Below, piece after piece: positions 49,010-61,147 of a DNA stretch of 64,000 bases (positions within the stretch are counted from its first letter, which is position 1; each line of letters opens with the position of its first letter). A program made the translations under genes and the position numbers. Origin of the DNA: Mortierella sp. BCC40632. Its lineage: Eukaryota > Mortierellomycota > Mortierellomycetes > Mortierellales > Mortierellaceae. The stretch is taken from positions 895,001 to 959,000 of the forward strand of contig WAEK01000010.1 of assembly GCA_011634665.1 (NCBI GenBank). The letters are read 5' to 3'. Below the pieces are notes generated by a model. That model was not told the DNA's origin, ran no database searches, and saw nothing but the letters and a program-made list of their open reading frames with translations.

Positions 49010-50450
49010 ATGAAGGCCATTCTCATCGAAAAGGCATTGACCTCGGTCGACCAGATGACCGTCCAAACCGTGCCCGACCCCGTCCTCAAGAAGGGTGACA
49101 TCCTCGTTGAAGTCAAGGCCGCTGGTCTCAACTTTTTCGATATCCTTCAGGTAACCAATCCATCTAATCTCCGGCTCCACTCCACTCTGCTTTTTTTTTT
49201 TTTCCTTTTTTCTCTCTTCTGTTTCTTCTATCCTTTCTGCTCGAATCTGCACCTGATGTATCAGAGTCTATTGAATGCGTTGACTCGGGGTGCATTGTTT
49301 CGAAATGATATATATGCCCTTTGGTGCCTGACCTGGCCCGTGCTCCTCATCTCTAACACCATTGCTTTCTTTTTATATTCCTTTGGAATGGGCCTCAACT
49401 TTTTTTTTTTTTTTTTCCAATTCTATGGGTAGGTTCAAGAAAAATATCAAGTCAAGCCGCCTTACCCCTACATCCCAGGCGCAGAGGTAGACCTCCTCCT
49501 CTTTTCCTTTCTACCTCCATCAATCATTGCCTGGCTATTCGAATTAGTCGCTCAAGTTGAACCAAACCGCGCGGATCAAACTCTCTTGTCCCTCTAACGA
49601 CCCGTATCTATTCCCGCTTCGTCTTTTTTTCTCTTCCAAACAGTTTGCAGGAGTCATCACACAGATCCATCCAGAGACAAAGACCCCTTATAAACTAGGC
49701 GATCGCGTCTTTGGGTCCACTCAGGGTTGTTATGCCGAGAAGCTCGTTTGTTCGACCAAGACATTGCTTCCCATTCCCGATAATCTTTCCTTTGAACAGG
49801 CCGCAGGTCTCTTTATTACCTATCCTACCAGTTATGCAGCACTCGCTGTTCGAGCCAAGCTTCAACCTTCTGAATGGTGTCTTGTTCATGCGGCTGCTGG
49901 AGGAGTGGGTCTTTCTGCGGTTCAGATTGCCAAGGCCATGGGAGCCAAGGTCATTGCCACGGCAGGATCGCAACAAAAACTCGACATTGCTCTTGCAAAC
50001 GGTGCCGACTATGCTGTCAACTACCGAGACAAGGATTGGACTGCACAAGTGCTCAAGATCACTGGAGGCCATGGAGCTGATGTTGTCTATGATCCTGTTG
50101 GACTGATCAATGAATCCCTTCGTTGTGCAGCCTGGTGTGCACGAATTCTAGTCGTTGGTTTTGCGGCGGGGACGATCGAGAAGGTGGCGACCAACCGAAT
50201 CTTGCTCAAGAATGTTTCTTTGGTGGGAGTTCATTGGGGAGCGTATGCGAAGCATGATGTCCCTACGATGACCAAGGTCTGGACCGAGCTTTTGGATCTT
50301 TTGAAGAATCAAAAGTTGATTCCCGTAGTGTATGAAAAGATTTATCAGGGTTTGGATCAGGTCAAGGTTGGTTTGAATGATTTGGCAGCTAGAAAGACTT
50401 TTGGAAAGGCGGTGGTGACCATTGAGGGCACGCCCAGCAGTAAATTATAA
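49010..50450 (+). CDS. NADPH:quinone oxidoreductase-like MDR protein
   Basis: Zinc-free medium-chain dehydrogenase/reductase of the quinone oxidoreductase type, expected to reduce quinones or enones with NADPH. Exons 49010-49150, 49433-49486 (54 nt) and 49644-50450 are all in phase 0 and give 333 aa, the usual length. The GroES-like N-terminus has VKAAGLNFFDIL and PPYPYIPGAE, then FAGVI and GDRVFG. The nucleotide-binding fold shows VHAAAGGVGLSAVQIAKAMG, the AxxGGVG turn of this family. No structural or catalytic zinc ligands are seen. The C-terminus is complete, with LNDLAARKTFGKAVV. The exact substrate cannot be told from sequence. Confidence 0.93.
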
Positions 50451-50669
50451 GCAAGTCCTTGAAGGTCTCTTTGGGGACTCTTTTTTCTTTTTCTTTTTCT
50501 TCTTCTTCTTCCTCTTCTTTTCTCTCTCTTTCTCTCTCTCTCTCTCTCTTGCTCGAATCCCTACTTATCATTTACATACAAACATTTACAATGTGGAATA
50601 CATGTAGTAGTTGAGAAACGGGTTTTATGATGTACATATGATGGTCAAGATAAAAAGGAAAAGAGGAAG

Positions 50670-50721
<52 letters not shown>

Positions 50722-51141
50722 CGAATAAAAAAACTCTAACAAGACTCTGACCAAGCTTTTTTTTTTTTTCTGAGCAAGGAATCAATGTACTCCTCCTGTT
50801 GTAAACTACACTTGAAAAAAAAAAAAAAAAAAGAGGTACCCCAAACAGACTTGATCTACAAGCTTGAGAAAGAAGGAAAAAAAAAAGGGAGGAATAAAAC
50901 ATCCCTTCTCTCTTTTGAACTCTCTCGATGGTTGGTTGGTTGCCCTGAAATATGACTTTCTCTTGCGCTGTGCAGCAAAAACTTGATCTCCTTGTCATAG
51001 ATTCGCTCCTGTCATGGATACTTTGGATTCATCCCAATCTTTCACTCTTCTCTTTTTCTCTCTCTCTCGTTCTCATTCCCCTTCTTTCTTTCTTTCTTTT
51101 TTTCTTTGTTGGTGGTTGCTATAGTTGTTGATGGACCTTGC
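50451..51141. other. Convergent 3' flanks of oxidoreductase and Sec61
   Basis: Pyrimidine-rich sequence, then long A-runs at 50671-50722, then T- and A-runs. These are two facing 3' UTRs with no gene. Confidence 0.5.
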
Positions 51142-53324
51142 TTAGAAAGCAAGAGCGTCGCCAGAGTTCTCGATGCTCTCCTTGACAAACATCTCCCAGT
51201 ACTGGTAAATGATGGTCGTGCACAACAAGATACCAGTGCCCGAACCAATGGCACCAATCAAATCAGCAAAGACAGAGACAGCACCCAAGACGGCACCACC
51301 AAAGGCTGCAGCCGTGGGGATGAAACGCTTCAACTCCTTGTACAAAGAGGCATCACGATGACCAGCCATGACCATGTTCTGGTCCTTGAGCTGCTTGGCA
51401 ACATCGCGAGGAGAGGAACCCGAAATCTCGATCCAAGTCTTGGACAAGAGAGCGCAGGCCGAGAGCATAAAGATGATGTAGACGGCAGTGTGGATGGGAT
51501 CCAACAAGGCCTCGGTGATGCTGTGGGGAGGAGACATGTAGTAGGCAAGACCACCCGAGGCGATCATCTGGTTGGTGCCCTGGTAAGGAGTCCAGGTGCC
51601 AAAGATGCGAACGAGAATGTTCTCGGGGAAGCGGTTGTAGACCATCTGGGAGATCATGAACATGTTGGAGGTAAGGGCAGACTGGAGCATGATGGGCATG
51701 TTCGAGGTGTAGAAGAGCTTGATGGGGTAGGTACCACGCTGGCCACGGAAACGGGAAGACTTGACGGGAAGCTCAACACGGAAGCCCTGGAGGTAGATAA
51801 CGATGCCAAAGACAAGGATGGTGGCAAGCAAGTTCATAACGTTGGGCAAGTTCTGGCGGTAGAAGGCCTCCTTCAAGGCACGGGACTTGTTCGAGCGAGT
51901 GAAGAGGAGGTGGAAGAGAGCGATCAAGGCACCCTCGAACTCGGGGCCGTTGCCAAAGTTGTAGGTGGTGGGGCTCAATGCCTTCCAGAGGATGGTCTCG
52001 CAAACGTTGGTGGCAATGAAGAGCGAGATACCGGAACCCAAGCCGTAACCCTTCTGCAAGAGCTCATCCAACAACACGACAATGACACCAGCAACGACCA
52101 ACTGGAGGATCAAGAGCAAGCAGATACCGGCACCCAAATCAGAAGGACGTCCGTACAATCCGTTCATCACTGAGACAGTAGCCTGGCCAAAGGCGATCAA
52201 GACAGCAAACACTAAAAAAGAAGAACAAGTAAGGATCGTGTTAGCAAGGCTGGGAGACAGATCGATCCTCTCCCCTCTCCCCACCCTATAGTATAATAGG
52301 GGGAAAAGAAGGGGAGAGGAGATGAAAGAGGACTATGCATGAAGAATCATTCAGCAATTTTGCAAGAGAGCGATTATTTTTTTCTTTTCTTTTCTTTTCT
52401 TCTCCAAGCACGTACACTTCTGGGCTCCGTTGAAGAGAGAGCGATCCTCCTTGAGACTGTAGTCGACTTCAATCAAGTTGGCACCAGCCAAGAGCTGCAT
52501 GAACATGCCCGAGGTGACAATAGGCGTGATACCAAGTTCCATCAAAGTACCACGGTTGGAAGCAAGAATGGCACGCATCCAGTAGAGGGGATCGGAAGAG
52601 TCCGAGGACATGATACCGTACAAAGGAACCTGCGAGCAGACCAAGAAGATGAACAGCGTAACTGCAGTCCAGAGAACCTTTTGCCTGAAGGGAATCTGTT
52701 GAAAAAGAAACAAGACAGTTAGGAAGACTGGACATATATTCCTTTTCTATTCTTCTTTTTTTCTGTCGCTGGATATAATAAGGTCGTTATATAATTATTT
52801 TTTTTTTTACTGTCCAGAAGATGCTTGATCAGACTACACATTACCTTGCGCTCAGGAGCAGCAATCTCGGGCAACACAGCCATAAATGGCCGGATCAGAT
52901 GAAGAAAACGGACTAGGTTTCGAGAGAGAAATAAACGCGGTTCAATGAGATGCGTGTTTTGTGCGAGATTATGTTACTCTTCCACTGACTGATCAGCGTG
53001 GCCGTGTGGGGAAAAAAAACGAATACAGATGATGATGAAAAAAGCAAGTGATGAGGACTGGTCCAGGTCATCTCCGCCTAGTCTCCTGGCAGCCCAAGCG
53101 ATGCACATCAAAATAAACGAGGTGGCAAAAAAAGCAGAGCAGAGTAGACATTGTCCAGAAGCTTGGCTCCAGTTTGCTGGCAGGTCGAATCCCGAGCAGA
53201 GAGGATATGAGAACAGCAATAGAGCAATAAATAGAGAAAGAGAGTGATCTGATCCGGCGCGAGTCCTGGTAAGGATGAATAAGAGAAGGAGATGAGGATG
53301 AAGAAGGTACTTACAGCCAGCCAT
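51142..53324 (-). CDS. SEC61: Sec61 alpha, ER protein-translocation channel
   Basis: Pore-forming subunit of the Sec61 translocon, which passes nascent proteins into or across the ER membrane. Exons 53324-53315, 52912-52845, 52695-52416 and 52211-51142 join in phase to 475 aa, the family length. The first coding exon is only 10 nt and encodes Met-Ala-Gly plus one base. Splicing restores the conserved amphipathic N-terminus RFLHLIRPF followed by [10 protein letters not shown]. Other conserved blocks are [88 protein letters not shown] and [13 protein letters not shown]. Without the tiny exon an internal Met would give a shortened protein, so the spliced start is preferred. The start codon faces RecQ across 638 bp. 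Confidence 0.96.
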
Positions 53325-53962
53325 GGTTATGGCACAGTAGGATGAGGTGAGGAGGGAGGGAGAGAGGAGGGGCGGGGATGATGATGAAGAAGAAGAGATG
53401 GAGAGAGAGATGGAAAGAAGAAAAAAAAAGAAAAGACGACCCAGAAGCTGAACCGTGTGGAATATGAACACATACGCGATCTCTTCTCTTTCGACCAACC
53501 TGGGAACGGTGTGTGCTCCCAGTCCCCCCAGTCCCTATCAAAAGAGAAGGGGGAGAGTGAGAGAGAGAGAAAAGTGAGCACGTATTTCTCTGAACCGCGT
53601 AGAAGCCCCCACCTGCCCCTGCTCTACTCTCTGCACTCCCATTCGACAACAGGCGCCTTGATGTCGTGTCGACCAATCAGCGCTAGCCACTCTATCCCCA
53701 GGCCGACAGACGCATCCTCTCGTCTCTGGGTCGTTCTTTGATTTTCTTTTTTTTTTGCCCCCCTTTTCTTCTCTCTCAGTCTCAACCATCTTTAAATCCA
53801 CTTGCTCTCACATCCTCACTCCCTTACTTCCCGTCCGCCTGCTGCTTTTTTGGCCTTTGCTCTCTTCCTCCTGCCTTTGCTCCTCTCAGTGTGTTTGCCA
53901 CCGTCCATTCACTGTCTGCGATCCTCAACCTGGCAAACAGGGCCACCGAGCCGACCTGAACA
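53325..53962. promoter_or_regulatory. Shared intergenic region, Sec61/RecQ
   Basis: The divergent starts are 638 bp apart. GA-rich on the plus strand near 53340-53430 and 53550-53572 (CT-rich for Sec61) and CT-rich on the plus strand near 53740-53900 (for RecQ), so each gene has its own coding-strand pyrimidine tract. Confidence 0.45.
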
Positions 53963-56900
53963 ATGGCTCGCAATGCACGGCCGCCAAAAAACAACCTGGA
54001 CGAAATGCGTCTTGCTGTCGCCAAAAAGTGTCCAGAGATCACCTCCTTACCCAGGAATGCCAACAACCGTTCCCTGACATTCAACGCCACCAACCTTGGC
54101 GGGAAGGAGAATCGACTTCCGGCCTCTTCTGGACTGGAACTGGTGGCACTTGAGACCCCTCGGACCTATGAATTCGGCAAACGGTCAAGCGATTCCATAT
54201 ACATTCCAACCGGAAAACCCAATTCTTCATCGGCATCGACAGTTGAGGTACTGTCTCCCCTCCATTCATTGCACTCTTGGATGTGGCGAGAACAAGGGAC
54301 AAAGAATGTGTTGTTGGACTCTTTTTTTTTTCTTTCTTTCTTCAATCTAATGCTCTGCGTTTCCATTCTAGAATGCAAACAACACTAGTACATACTCTCC
54401 ACGGAACTTTAACCAAACAACAACAGGATGGGGTGGCGCAGGTCGACCAACGTTGCAAGAGTCTGTCCCTTCCACGAGCATGGTAAGCTCTCCTCGACAG
54501 GAAGACCTTGGCAGAAGTTTCTTCAATCCCACAAACTCCAGTGGCAATCATCTTGGGCATCAGACGTATCCAACTTCTCCTAATCAGAGAAGTCCCGTCA
54601 CCACACCAAGAGTAACACCGCCAACCGCATCTCGATCCACGACTATTACTTCATTACGCGCCCCAAGGAACTCGAACAAAGACACGGCTCCTATCCAGTT
54701 CGACCCAAAGACCACATCGACTCCAGGAACTTCTAATGATTTCGATGTAGGCGATGATGATTTCTTGGACGAGTATGAGGCCCTTGCGGAAATGGAGGCA
54801 GAAGCAACCTCCAAGGTAATGTGCCAAATATATAGTCTCCAATTACCATTTAGGAAAGATGCTCGCAAAAAAACTCTTTTCACTGATCTGTACTACGTAT
54901 CTACATGACTTGATCATACTTAGACCCCTTATCAAAGTATCACCGCCAACCCCACAGCCCCTGGATGGTCAGCAAACAACAGCCCCAAAATACAAGAGTC
55001 TAGACAGTTCCCACCGATGCAGCCTCAGCAATCTCCACATGGATCCACCCCAGGAGAGGACGCATCGTTGGAAGTACTTGAGGTGATGCTCCAATCAGCC
55101 ATGGACGAGAAGAGACGTCTAGGAGACGAGATTATGGACTATGAAGATACGGATCGAAACACAGACGCTCTCCGACGAGAATGGCGACTCATGCGCGATC
55201 GCATCCAAAGCTTGCAAGAGAAATTGAGTGCCAAACAAATGTCTGCCAACACTCCAAGCGCTTCTCGAGCACCATCCAACTTTATGAATGGAGGATATGG
55301 CTCACCGCTTGGTTTTGATAGCACCACCAACTTTACCAGTGCTGGCGCTTCTAGGGGCGGTTATGAATCGAACACAGCACTAGGGTTTGGCACAGGTACA
55401 GGAGGAATGACAACCAGTTCTATTGGTCCCGTCATCCCGTTCAAACCAGTACGCCCCAACCTTTCCTCTGCCCCGACTCTACAACGACCTGCTTCCCCCG
55501 TGACTCAGGACACGACTGTCTACCCATGGTCAGGACGAGTCTTGTCTTCTCTTCGACAGATTTTCGGCCTCAAGGATTTTCGTCCTAACCAATTAGCGGC
55601 CATTAATGCTACTCTGTCGGGCAAGGATGTCTTTGTATTAATGCCGACCGGTGGTGGCAAGAGTTTATGTTACCAACTTCCAGCGACGGTCAGTCCTATG
55701 GGCGATGCACCTACAGGAGTAACGGTCGTGATCTCGCCACTGCTTAGTTTGATGCACGACCAAGTCATGCATCTGATCAACAATGGTATCCCAGCAGTGA
55801 TTCTCCATGGAAACCTCAATGCCACGAAACGACGATTCGTGTTTGATCAACTTGAAGCAGAAAAGATTGTGACCAAGCTAGTCTATATGACACCCGAGAT
55901 GCTTTCCAAGAGTGGAGCTGCTCAAGCGGCCTTGCGACGATTGTATTCTAGAGGTTTGTTGGCTCGATTTGTGATTGATGAGGCTCATTGTCTGAGCCAA
56001 TGGGGTCATGACTTTAGACCGGATTACAAGTTATTGGGTCGACTCAAGGTGGACTATCCACAAGTTCCCTTCATGGCGCTCACGGCCACAGCGAATGGCA
56101 AAGTGCAGCAAGATATCATTGCGAATCTTGGCATGCAAAACTGTTTGAGGCTCACACAATCATTCAATCGACGGAATCTGTATTATGAGGTTCGACCTAA
56201 ATCGGCACAGATCCTGGCTGATATCCATGCGTTCATCACGGCGACCTTCCGAGGACAATCGGGAATTATCTATTGTACGAGCAAAAAAGCATGTGAGGAG
56301 ATGGCGGACAAGCTTCGAAACGAGTATAAACTGAGTGCACAGCATTACCACGCAGGCTTGGACAAGACGGATCGAGTGGCGATCCAAAAATCATGGCAGG
56401 ATGGAGAGACGCAGATCATTGTGGCGACGATTGCGTTTGGAATGGGGATTGACAAGTCTAATGTCCGGTTTGTGATCCATCATTCGTTGCCTCAGTCGTT
56501 GGAAGGCTATTATCAGGAAACGGGTCGTGCAGGAAGAGATGGACAGAATGCACATTGTATTCTTTTTTACTCCTACCGAGACAAGAGCATTATTGACTTT
56601 ATGATTGACAAGGGAGAAGGCAATTGGGAACAAAAGCAACGACAAAGGGACAATCTACAACAGATGATCATGTATTGTGAGAACAAGATGGATTGTCGTC
56701 GAGCTCAGGTCTTGAGTTACTTTGAGGAGTATTTCTCGCCCGAGAATTGTGCCATGACTTGTGACAATTGTCGTCGAGCTCAAGCGTTTGTGTTGAAGGA
56801 TGTTTCGACAGAGGCTCGAGCGTTTGTTGGGTATTTACGAAAGATTGTCTATGGAGAAGAGTTGTCGGTACAGATGAGTCTCAGGAACTATATGCGCCAT

Positions 56901-57904
56901 CATGAACACGATCGGTTCACGTTGTTGTACCTGGTGGATCTTTTCAGGGGGTCCAAGATGAAACGGATTGTTGATTCTGACCACGATCGGATAGAGGGGT
57001 ATGGAATTGGAAAATCCTGGGGTCGAACGGACGCAGAACGACTAGCCAGGTTGTTGGTGACAAAGAAGGTGTTGGTTGAGCGAGTAGAGGCGAGTGGACA
57101 GGCATTTGCGAGTTATGTCTATCTTGGTCCTGAATCCTGTGGTGTCTGGAATAGAACGGTCAAGGTTGAGCTTCCCTTTGCCTCTGGGGTAATGTCAAAA
57201 AACTAGTTTTTTTTTTTCTGCAAAAAAAATGTGATTACAGCATCGTGAAAATGGGTTATTTATTCTCTGCTATGAATACTTTTTATTATTATTATTAGCC
57301 CACCGCTACACCGGCAGCAACTTCCAAGAAGAGGACTAAAAAATCCGAGGCGGCCTCTTCAGGAGCCAAGGGCAAAGCCAAGGCGACGCCCAAGAGCAAG
57401 ACCAGCGCCGCCAGTAGTCGAAAAGCTGCCAAAGCGAATGATCCGATGGAAGACGACTTTGAGGATCTGGACCTAGATTTTGATCCAGCAGAACACGAGT
57501 CGAACGAAGGTGACGACCATGATGACGAGAGGCGGTATGAGAAGGAGGCTATTGTGGAAATCATGGATGATGAGGACGTGGCAGATTTCAGAAAAGGACT
57601 GGCTCGATTTGCGGCAGGATCCGAGTCGAATTCGAGTGGAGGGAGAAGAGGAGGTAAAGCGAGAGGCTACTCTGGATCGACTACGATGACAGAAGGTGGA
57701 CGGTTTGGAGCTATGGTTCCATCTGAAGGAGGGCGAGGACGAATGCTACAACAGCAGCAGTTCTTGGAGAAAGGGTCGTCCTCTGCGGCGGCCATGTCGA
57801 TTCCGAGTGATGATGAACAGGACCTGTTCTTTGATGCATATGACTTTTATGATTCGGACGAGCATGAACCGCCTCAGGTAGCACGAAAGCGTGCCAAGGT
57901 TTAG
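53963..57904 (+). CDS. RecQ family DNA helicase (Sgs1/BLM type)
   Basis: 3'-5' DNA helicase acting in recombination and replication-fork repair. Exons 53963-54247, 54372-54815, 54924-57188 and 57299-57904 are all in phase 0 and give 1199 aa. The N-terminal 430 residues are disordered, Ser/Thr/Asn-rich with an acidic patch [14 protein letters not shown], as in Sgs1 and BLM. The helicase core begins near residue 440: [15 protein letters not shown] near 483, [17 protein letters not shown] near 594, [16 protein letters not shown] and [12 protein letters not shown]. The RQC zinc module has four Cys, with [10 protein letters not shown] near 855, followed by a winged helix. An HRDC domain, usual in Sgs1/BLM, is not visible. 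Instead exon 4 encodes a basic, then acidic, disordered tail. Retention of the last intron would end the protein at a stop at 57204. Confidence 0.93.
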
Positions 57905-58227
57905 TTCATACCAATGTCGTAGAGAAGGGAGAACACGCACCTATTTTTTTTTTTTAGAGAGAGAGAGAAATGCGATTGTCCTGAGGATTTGTAATACCTA
58001 CATAATCTACATGCAGAATCATCGTGTGAACCTTGAGACGGGCTCGCATATAAAAAAAAAAAAAAAAAAAAATGGTCGCGTCCCTACACACTACATTTGT
58101 GGGGAGATTTTTTCTCGCTTCCTCAACTCTTGTCCCAGAAGGGCTTTCGCCTAGGTTGTGCCACTGTTGGCTTCTGTCGACATTACCTCCCTCACTCCTT
58201 TCTCAAAAAAAAAAAAAAAAAAAAAAA

Positions 58228-58266
<39 letters not shown>

Positions 58267-58338
58267 TAGACAGACAAAGGATTTAATTATGGTAAAAAAA
58301 AAAAAAAAAGAAAAGAAAAAAGGCCTCTTTCATATTCT
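57905..58338. other. Convergent 3' flanks of RecQ and phosphatase, with GACA repeat
   Basis: Contains T- and A-runs, poly-A at 58052-58071 and 58205-58228, and an imperfect GACA repeat at 58229-58276. No gene. Confidence 0.55.
58229..58276. repeat. GACA tetranucleotide repeat
   Basis: About eleven GACA units, interrupted once, directly after a run of 24 A. Confidence 0.85.
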
Positions 58339-59772
58339 TTACGAGCTGGCGAGCTGACTAATCTCAGCCTCTTCATATCCAAGCAAGTACAAGACATATT
58401 TGAGACTCTTTTGGTTGATTCTCGTCCTAGCACGTTGCTGAACTCTAGGCTTGGCATTGAAGGCAATACCAAGACCCGCCTTGGCCAACATCCACAAATC
58501 ATTGGCTCCATCACCTACTGCAATCACTTGGTCCAAGGTCACAGATTCGGCCTGAGCAATCACCTCCAACAACTCGGCCTTACGCTCTCCTGTCACAATA
58601 GGTCCAACGGTTTCTCCCGTCAGATAAAGTCCATCCGGTGATACCTTGAGATGGTTGGCAAAGGCATAGTCCAGTCCAAGAATGTTCTTGACATGAAGAG
58701 CCAAGGGCATGAATCCACCCGAGATGACTGCCAATTTGAAACCAATCTTTTTCAAAGCCTTGCACAGATAAAGAGCATCCTCCGTAAACGTCAACTGTTC
58801 CTTGACTGTCTCCAGAACCGAGACTGGTGTGCCCTTCAAAAGAGCGACACGACGACGCAGGGATTCCTTAAAGTCAATCTCGCCGTTCATGGCTGCCTCC
58901 GTAATTTCCTAGAGAGGAGGGAGAGAAGAGAGAGAGAGAGAGAGATTTCCAATGGATGATAAGTACTTAATAGAGAATAAAACCAAGTCCAGGCACCACC
59001 CTATAAAATAAAAAGGAAAAAGGAAAAAAAGACTTACAGAAACCTGATCCATTACGCCTGCATGTCGTGCAATCTCATCAATCACTTCTTGCTGAATCAA
59101 GGTCGAGTCCATATCAAAGACGACCAATCGCTTATGACGTCTAAAGACATCATAGGGCTGCAGAGCCACATCGGTTCCATGCTCGGCACTCAATTGGAAA
59201 AGTTGCTCTCTGAACTTGTCCATGTTCAAGTTGGGGGGGACAGAAAGCTTATAATCCGCACAAGACAAACGACCCTCGTTCAAACGGACCATCTTCTCGA
59301 CCGAAATCTTGTTCTCCAACAAGAGATGAACCCAGTTGGAAAGGAAGACTGGGGTCAACCCCTGTTGACAGAGAAGTGTTGCCGTATACTTGAGTCGTCC
59401 CTCATAGGGTGCATCTTCAAGGGATCCAGGGACATAGCTTCCAAAGTTAGGATCCTTCTTGAGTGAATCCAAGATATCAAAGGTCAAGGTAGCATCCCAT
59501 CGCTTGGCAGCCGCAGCCAGGTCCTTGAACATTCCCATGTCATCACTCTTGATCGTGACCAAGATGGCAAAGGTGACGTTATGATACAAACGAGCGAATG
59601 AAAAGTCCTCAACATCGCAGTCGTACTTGGCAGCACAGTCGAGGAGGGTGCCGATAATGTCTGTGCCGTGAGGTCCGCTCATTGAGATCAAGACACGCTG
59701 GTGGGGCAGGAGCGCTGCAGGAGGGAACCAGGCCTTTTCTGTTTGGGGCATTGTTGTCGGTTTCCACATCAT
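58339..59772 (-). CDS. SER2: Phosphoserine phosphatase
   Basis: Dephosphorylates phosphoserine in the last step of serine biosynthesis. Exons 59772-59038 and 58908-58339 join in phase to 434 aa. An ACT-like N-terminal region (RVLISMSGPHGTDIIGTLLD) precedes the HAD domain, as in SerB proteins with regulatory ACT domains; yeast Ser2 is shorter. HAD motif I is FDMDSTLIQQEVIDE near residue 219, with the two nucleophile/acid Asp residues. Motif II is VISGGFMPLA, the motif III Lys lies in GERKAELLE, and motif IV is GDGANDLWML near 376. The cap has EITEAAMNGEIDFKESLRRR. The start may instead be the Met at 59751, since the first residues are poorly conserved and an upstream exon cannot be excluded. 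Confidence 0.94.
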
Positions 59773-60277
59773 GATGGGCGAGTCTGTCCTGAAGTTGAGG
59801 TTGATAGGAGAGTAAGGTCCATCGACTATTAGAGGCAGGTTTGAAGGGAGAGGGAAAGAGTTGGTTAGTTAATGATTAAAGATGGACCAAGAACAGTTGA
59901 TCGGTTTTAGATTCTGATCCAGGTTCTACTATAGCTGGATGATAAGAGGGGAAAGGAGTGCCGGGTAACTACTCTTCTAGAGTAGGCAGGCTGTTGAGCT
60001 TCCAGAGCTTCTGTCCTGCCTGAAGGAAACATCGTCACAGACTCGCTCATGAAAATTTTCAGACCAATTCTCCTCTGGGTCTGTGTGTCTGTGTGTCCCT
60101 GCTCTCGGTCCCTTTCTCTCCCCGCTGGAATGAGTTCCCTGATAAGGGTTGCCCTGAAGTGGGAAAAAGCTTCTCTCTCTCTCTCTCAATCCCAATGACT
60201 CAGACAATAATAATTTCCGCCCTATGCTCGTGAGGATCTTCGGGCACATGCAAGCAACCACAGGTCCTCCTGCACTG
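59773..60277. other. Gap between phosphatase and SPX genes
   Basis: About 505 bases between two genes on the minus strand. It should hold the SPX 3' UTR and the phosphatase promoter. A short CT run at 60174-60187 is the only repeat. No supported coding exon. Confidence 0.45.
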
Positions 60278-61147
60278 TCATCGATTCCCCCAGTACTGAT
60301 AATACCATCTCTTTCCCTTCTCTCCCAGGGTAATCTCGATGAAAAGCTTGCGAGCTTCATTACCTGATCGTGGTGTCGAGGCCTCACCGATGACGGCTGA
60401 AGTGTTGACACTGACTTGGACACGGACTCCACTCAGCTTCTCCATAAGCTCCTTCTTAAGAGAGCTCAGTTGCTCGGCCCTGGCAAAGGGCAACTTCCAA
60501 ACTCGACGAATATAGGCTTCGCTAATGCTCAATCCTGCGTGGCGATCCATCTTCTTGACGATCTTGACAATACCAGTGTAGTTGAGGAAGATGTATTTTT
60601 CGAGCTTGAGCACGGATTGAAGTAGAGTCTGGAGCGAATCCTTGCTCTGAACCTTGGTCTCCACGCCAGCATCTGTCTTTCTTTCAGGGGTAACCATATC
60701 TGAGTCGGTGGTAAGGCCGAGGCCAAGACCTGTCCGACCATTCTCCTGGTAGGCACCGTATTCCTTGTAGATCTCGCGGGTCAAGACAGTTGTAAAGTTG
60801 GAGACCTGACCAACCTGAGCATCGAGCTTGGCCAGGAACTCGGGAACACGGACCTGAATCACAGTGAGACGAGAAGCGATCAAGGCAGAGAGGGCGTTCA
60901 AATCTTCCTGAGCCGTGGCAGTTGCAGCGGCAAGAAGTGATCCTGAAGAAGCAGATTGGGGCAAAGCGGGTGTTGAGGCGTTGCTGGTGACTCCTGCGGC
61001 AGAAGTGGTGGCGTCAGTGGGCTTGAGACAAGCGGGAGCGATATGACTCTTGATAAAGAGTTTGAGGCCATCATAGTCGATAAAGACCTTTTGCCAATCC
61101 TCGGGCAGCTGTGCCTTGCGCTCTTTGAGGTAGTTGCCGTACTTCAT
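60278..61147 (-). CDS. Stand-alone SPX-domain protein, 289 aa
   Basis: SPX domains bind inositol pyrophosphates and report cellular phosphate status. The start MKYGNYLKERK matches the family N-terminus and is followed by FIDYDGLKLFIK. After an Ala/Ser-rich insert come helices with RVPEFLAKLDAQVGQVSNF, and the conserved LEKYIFLNYTGIVKIVKKMD with the Lys-rich phosphate-binding helix, then a SLKKELMEKL helix. After the SPX core only about 50 residues remain. There is no EXS, VTC, GDPD, ankyrin, permease or RING part, so the layout resembles the small SPX proteins described in plants. The C-terminal dozen residues (ending WYYQYWGNR) could be intron read-through. The upstream coding strand is CT-rich (GA-rich on the plus strand at 61200-61330). 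Confidence 0.85.
   Translation of the reverse strand: MKYGNYLKERKAQLPEDWQKVFIDYDGLKLFIKSHIAPACLKPTDATTSAAGVTSNASTPALPQSASSGSLLAAATATAQEDLNALSALIASRLTVIQVRVPEFLAKLDAQVGQVSNFTTVLTREIYKEYGAYQENGRTGLGLGLTTDSDMVTPERKTDAGVETKVQSKDSLQTLLQSVLKLEKYIFLNYTGIVKIVKKMDRHAGLSISEAYIRRVWKLPFARAEQLSSLKKELMEKLSGVRVQVSVNTSAVIGEASTPRSGNEARKLFIEITLGEKGKRWYYQYWGNR

Noticed and set aside
51106..52173. Long forward frame of 355 aa
   Set aside because: It is the antisense shadow of the Sec61 alpha last exon.
53180..53196. GGTCGAATCCCG, resembling a tRNA B box
   Set aside because: No matching A box, anticodon stem or acceptor stem upstream, and it lies in the Sec61 first intron.
58229..58276. GACA repeat considered as a CRISPR-like or telomeric array
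   Set aside because: Plain tetranucleotide repeat with no spacers, and not a fungal telomere unit.
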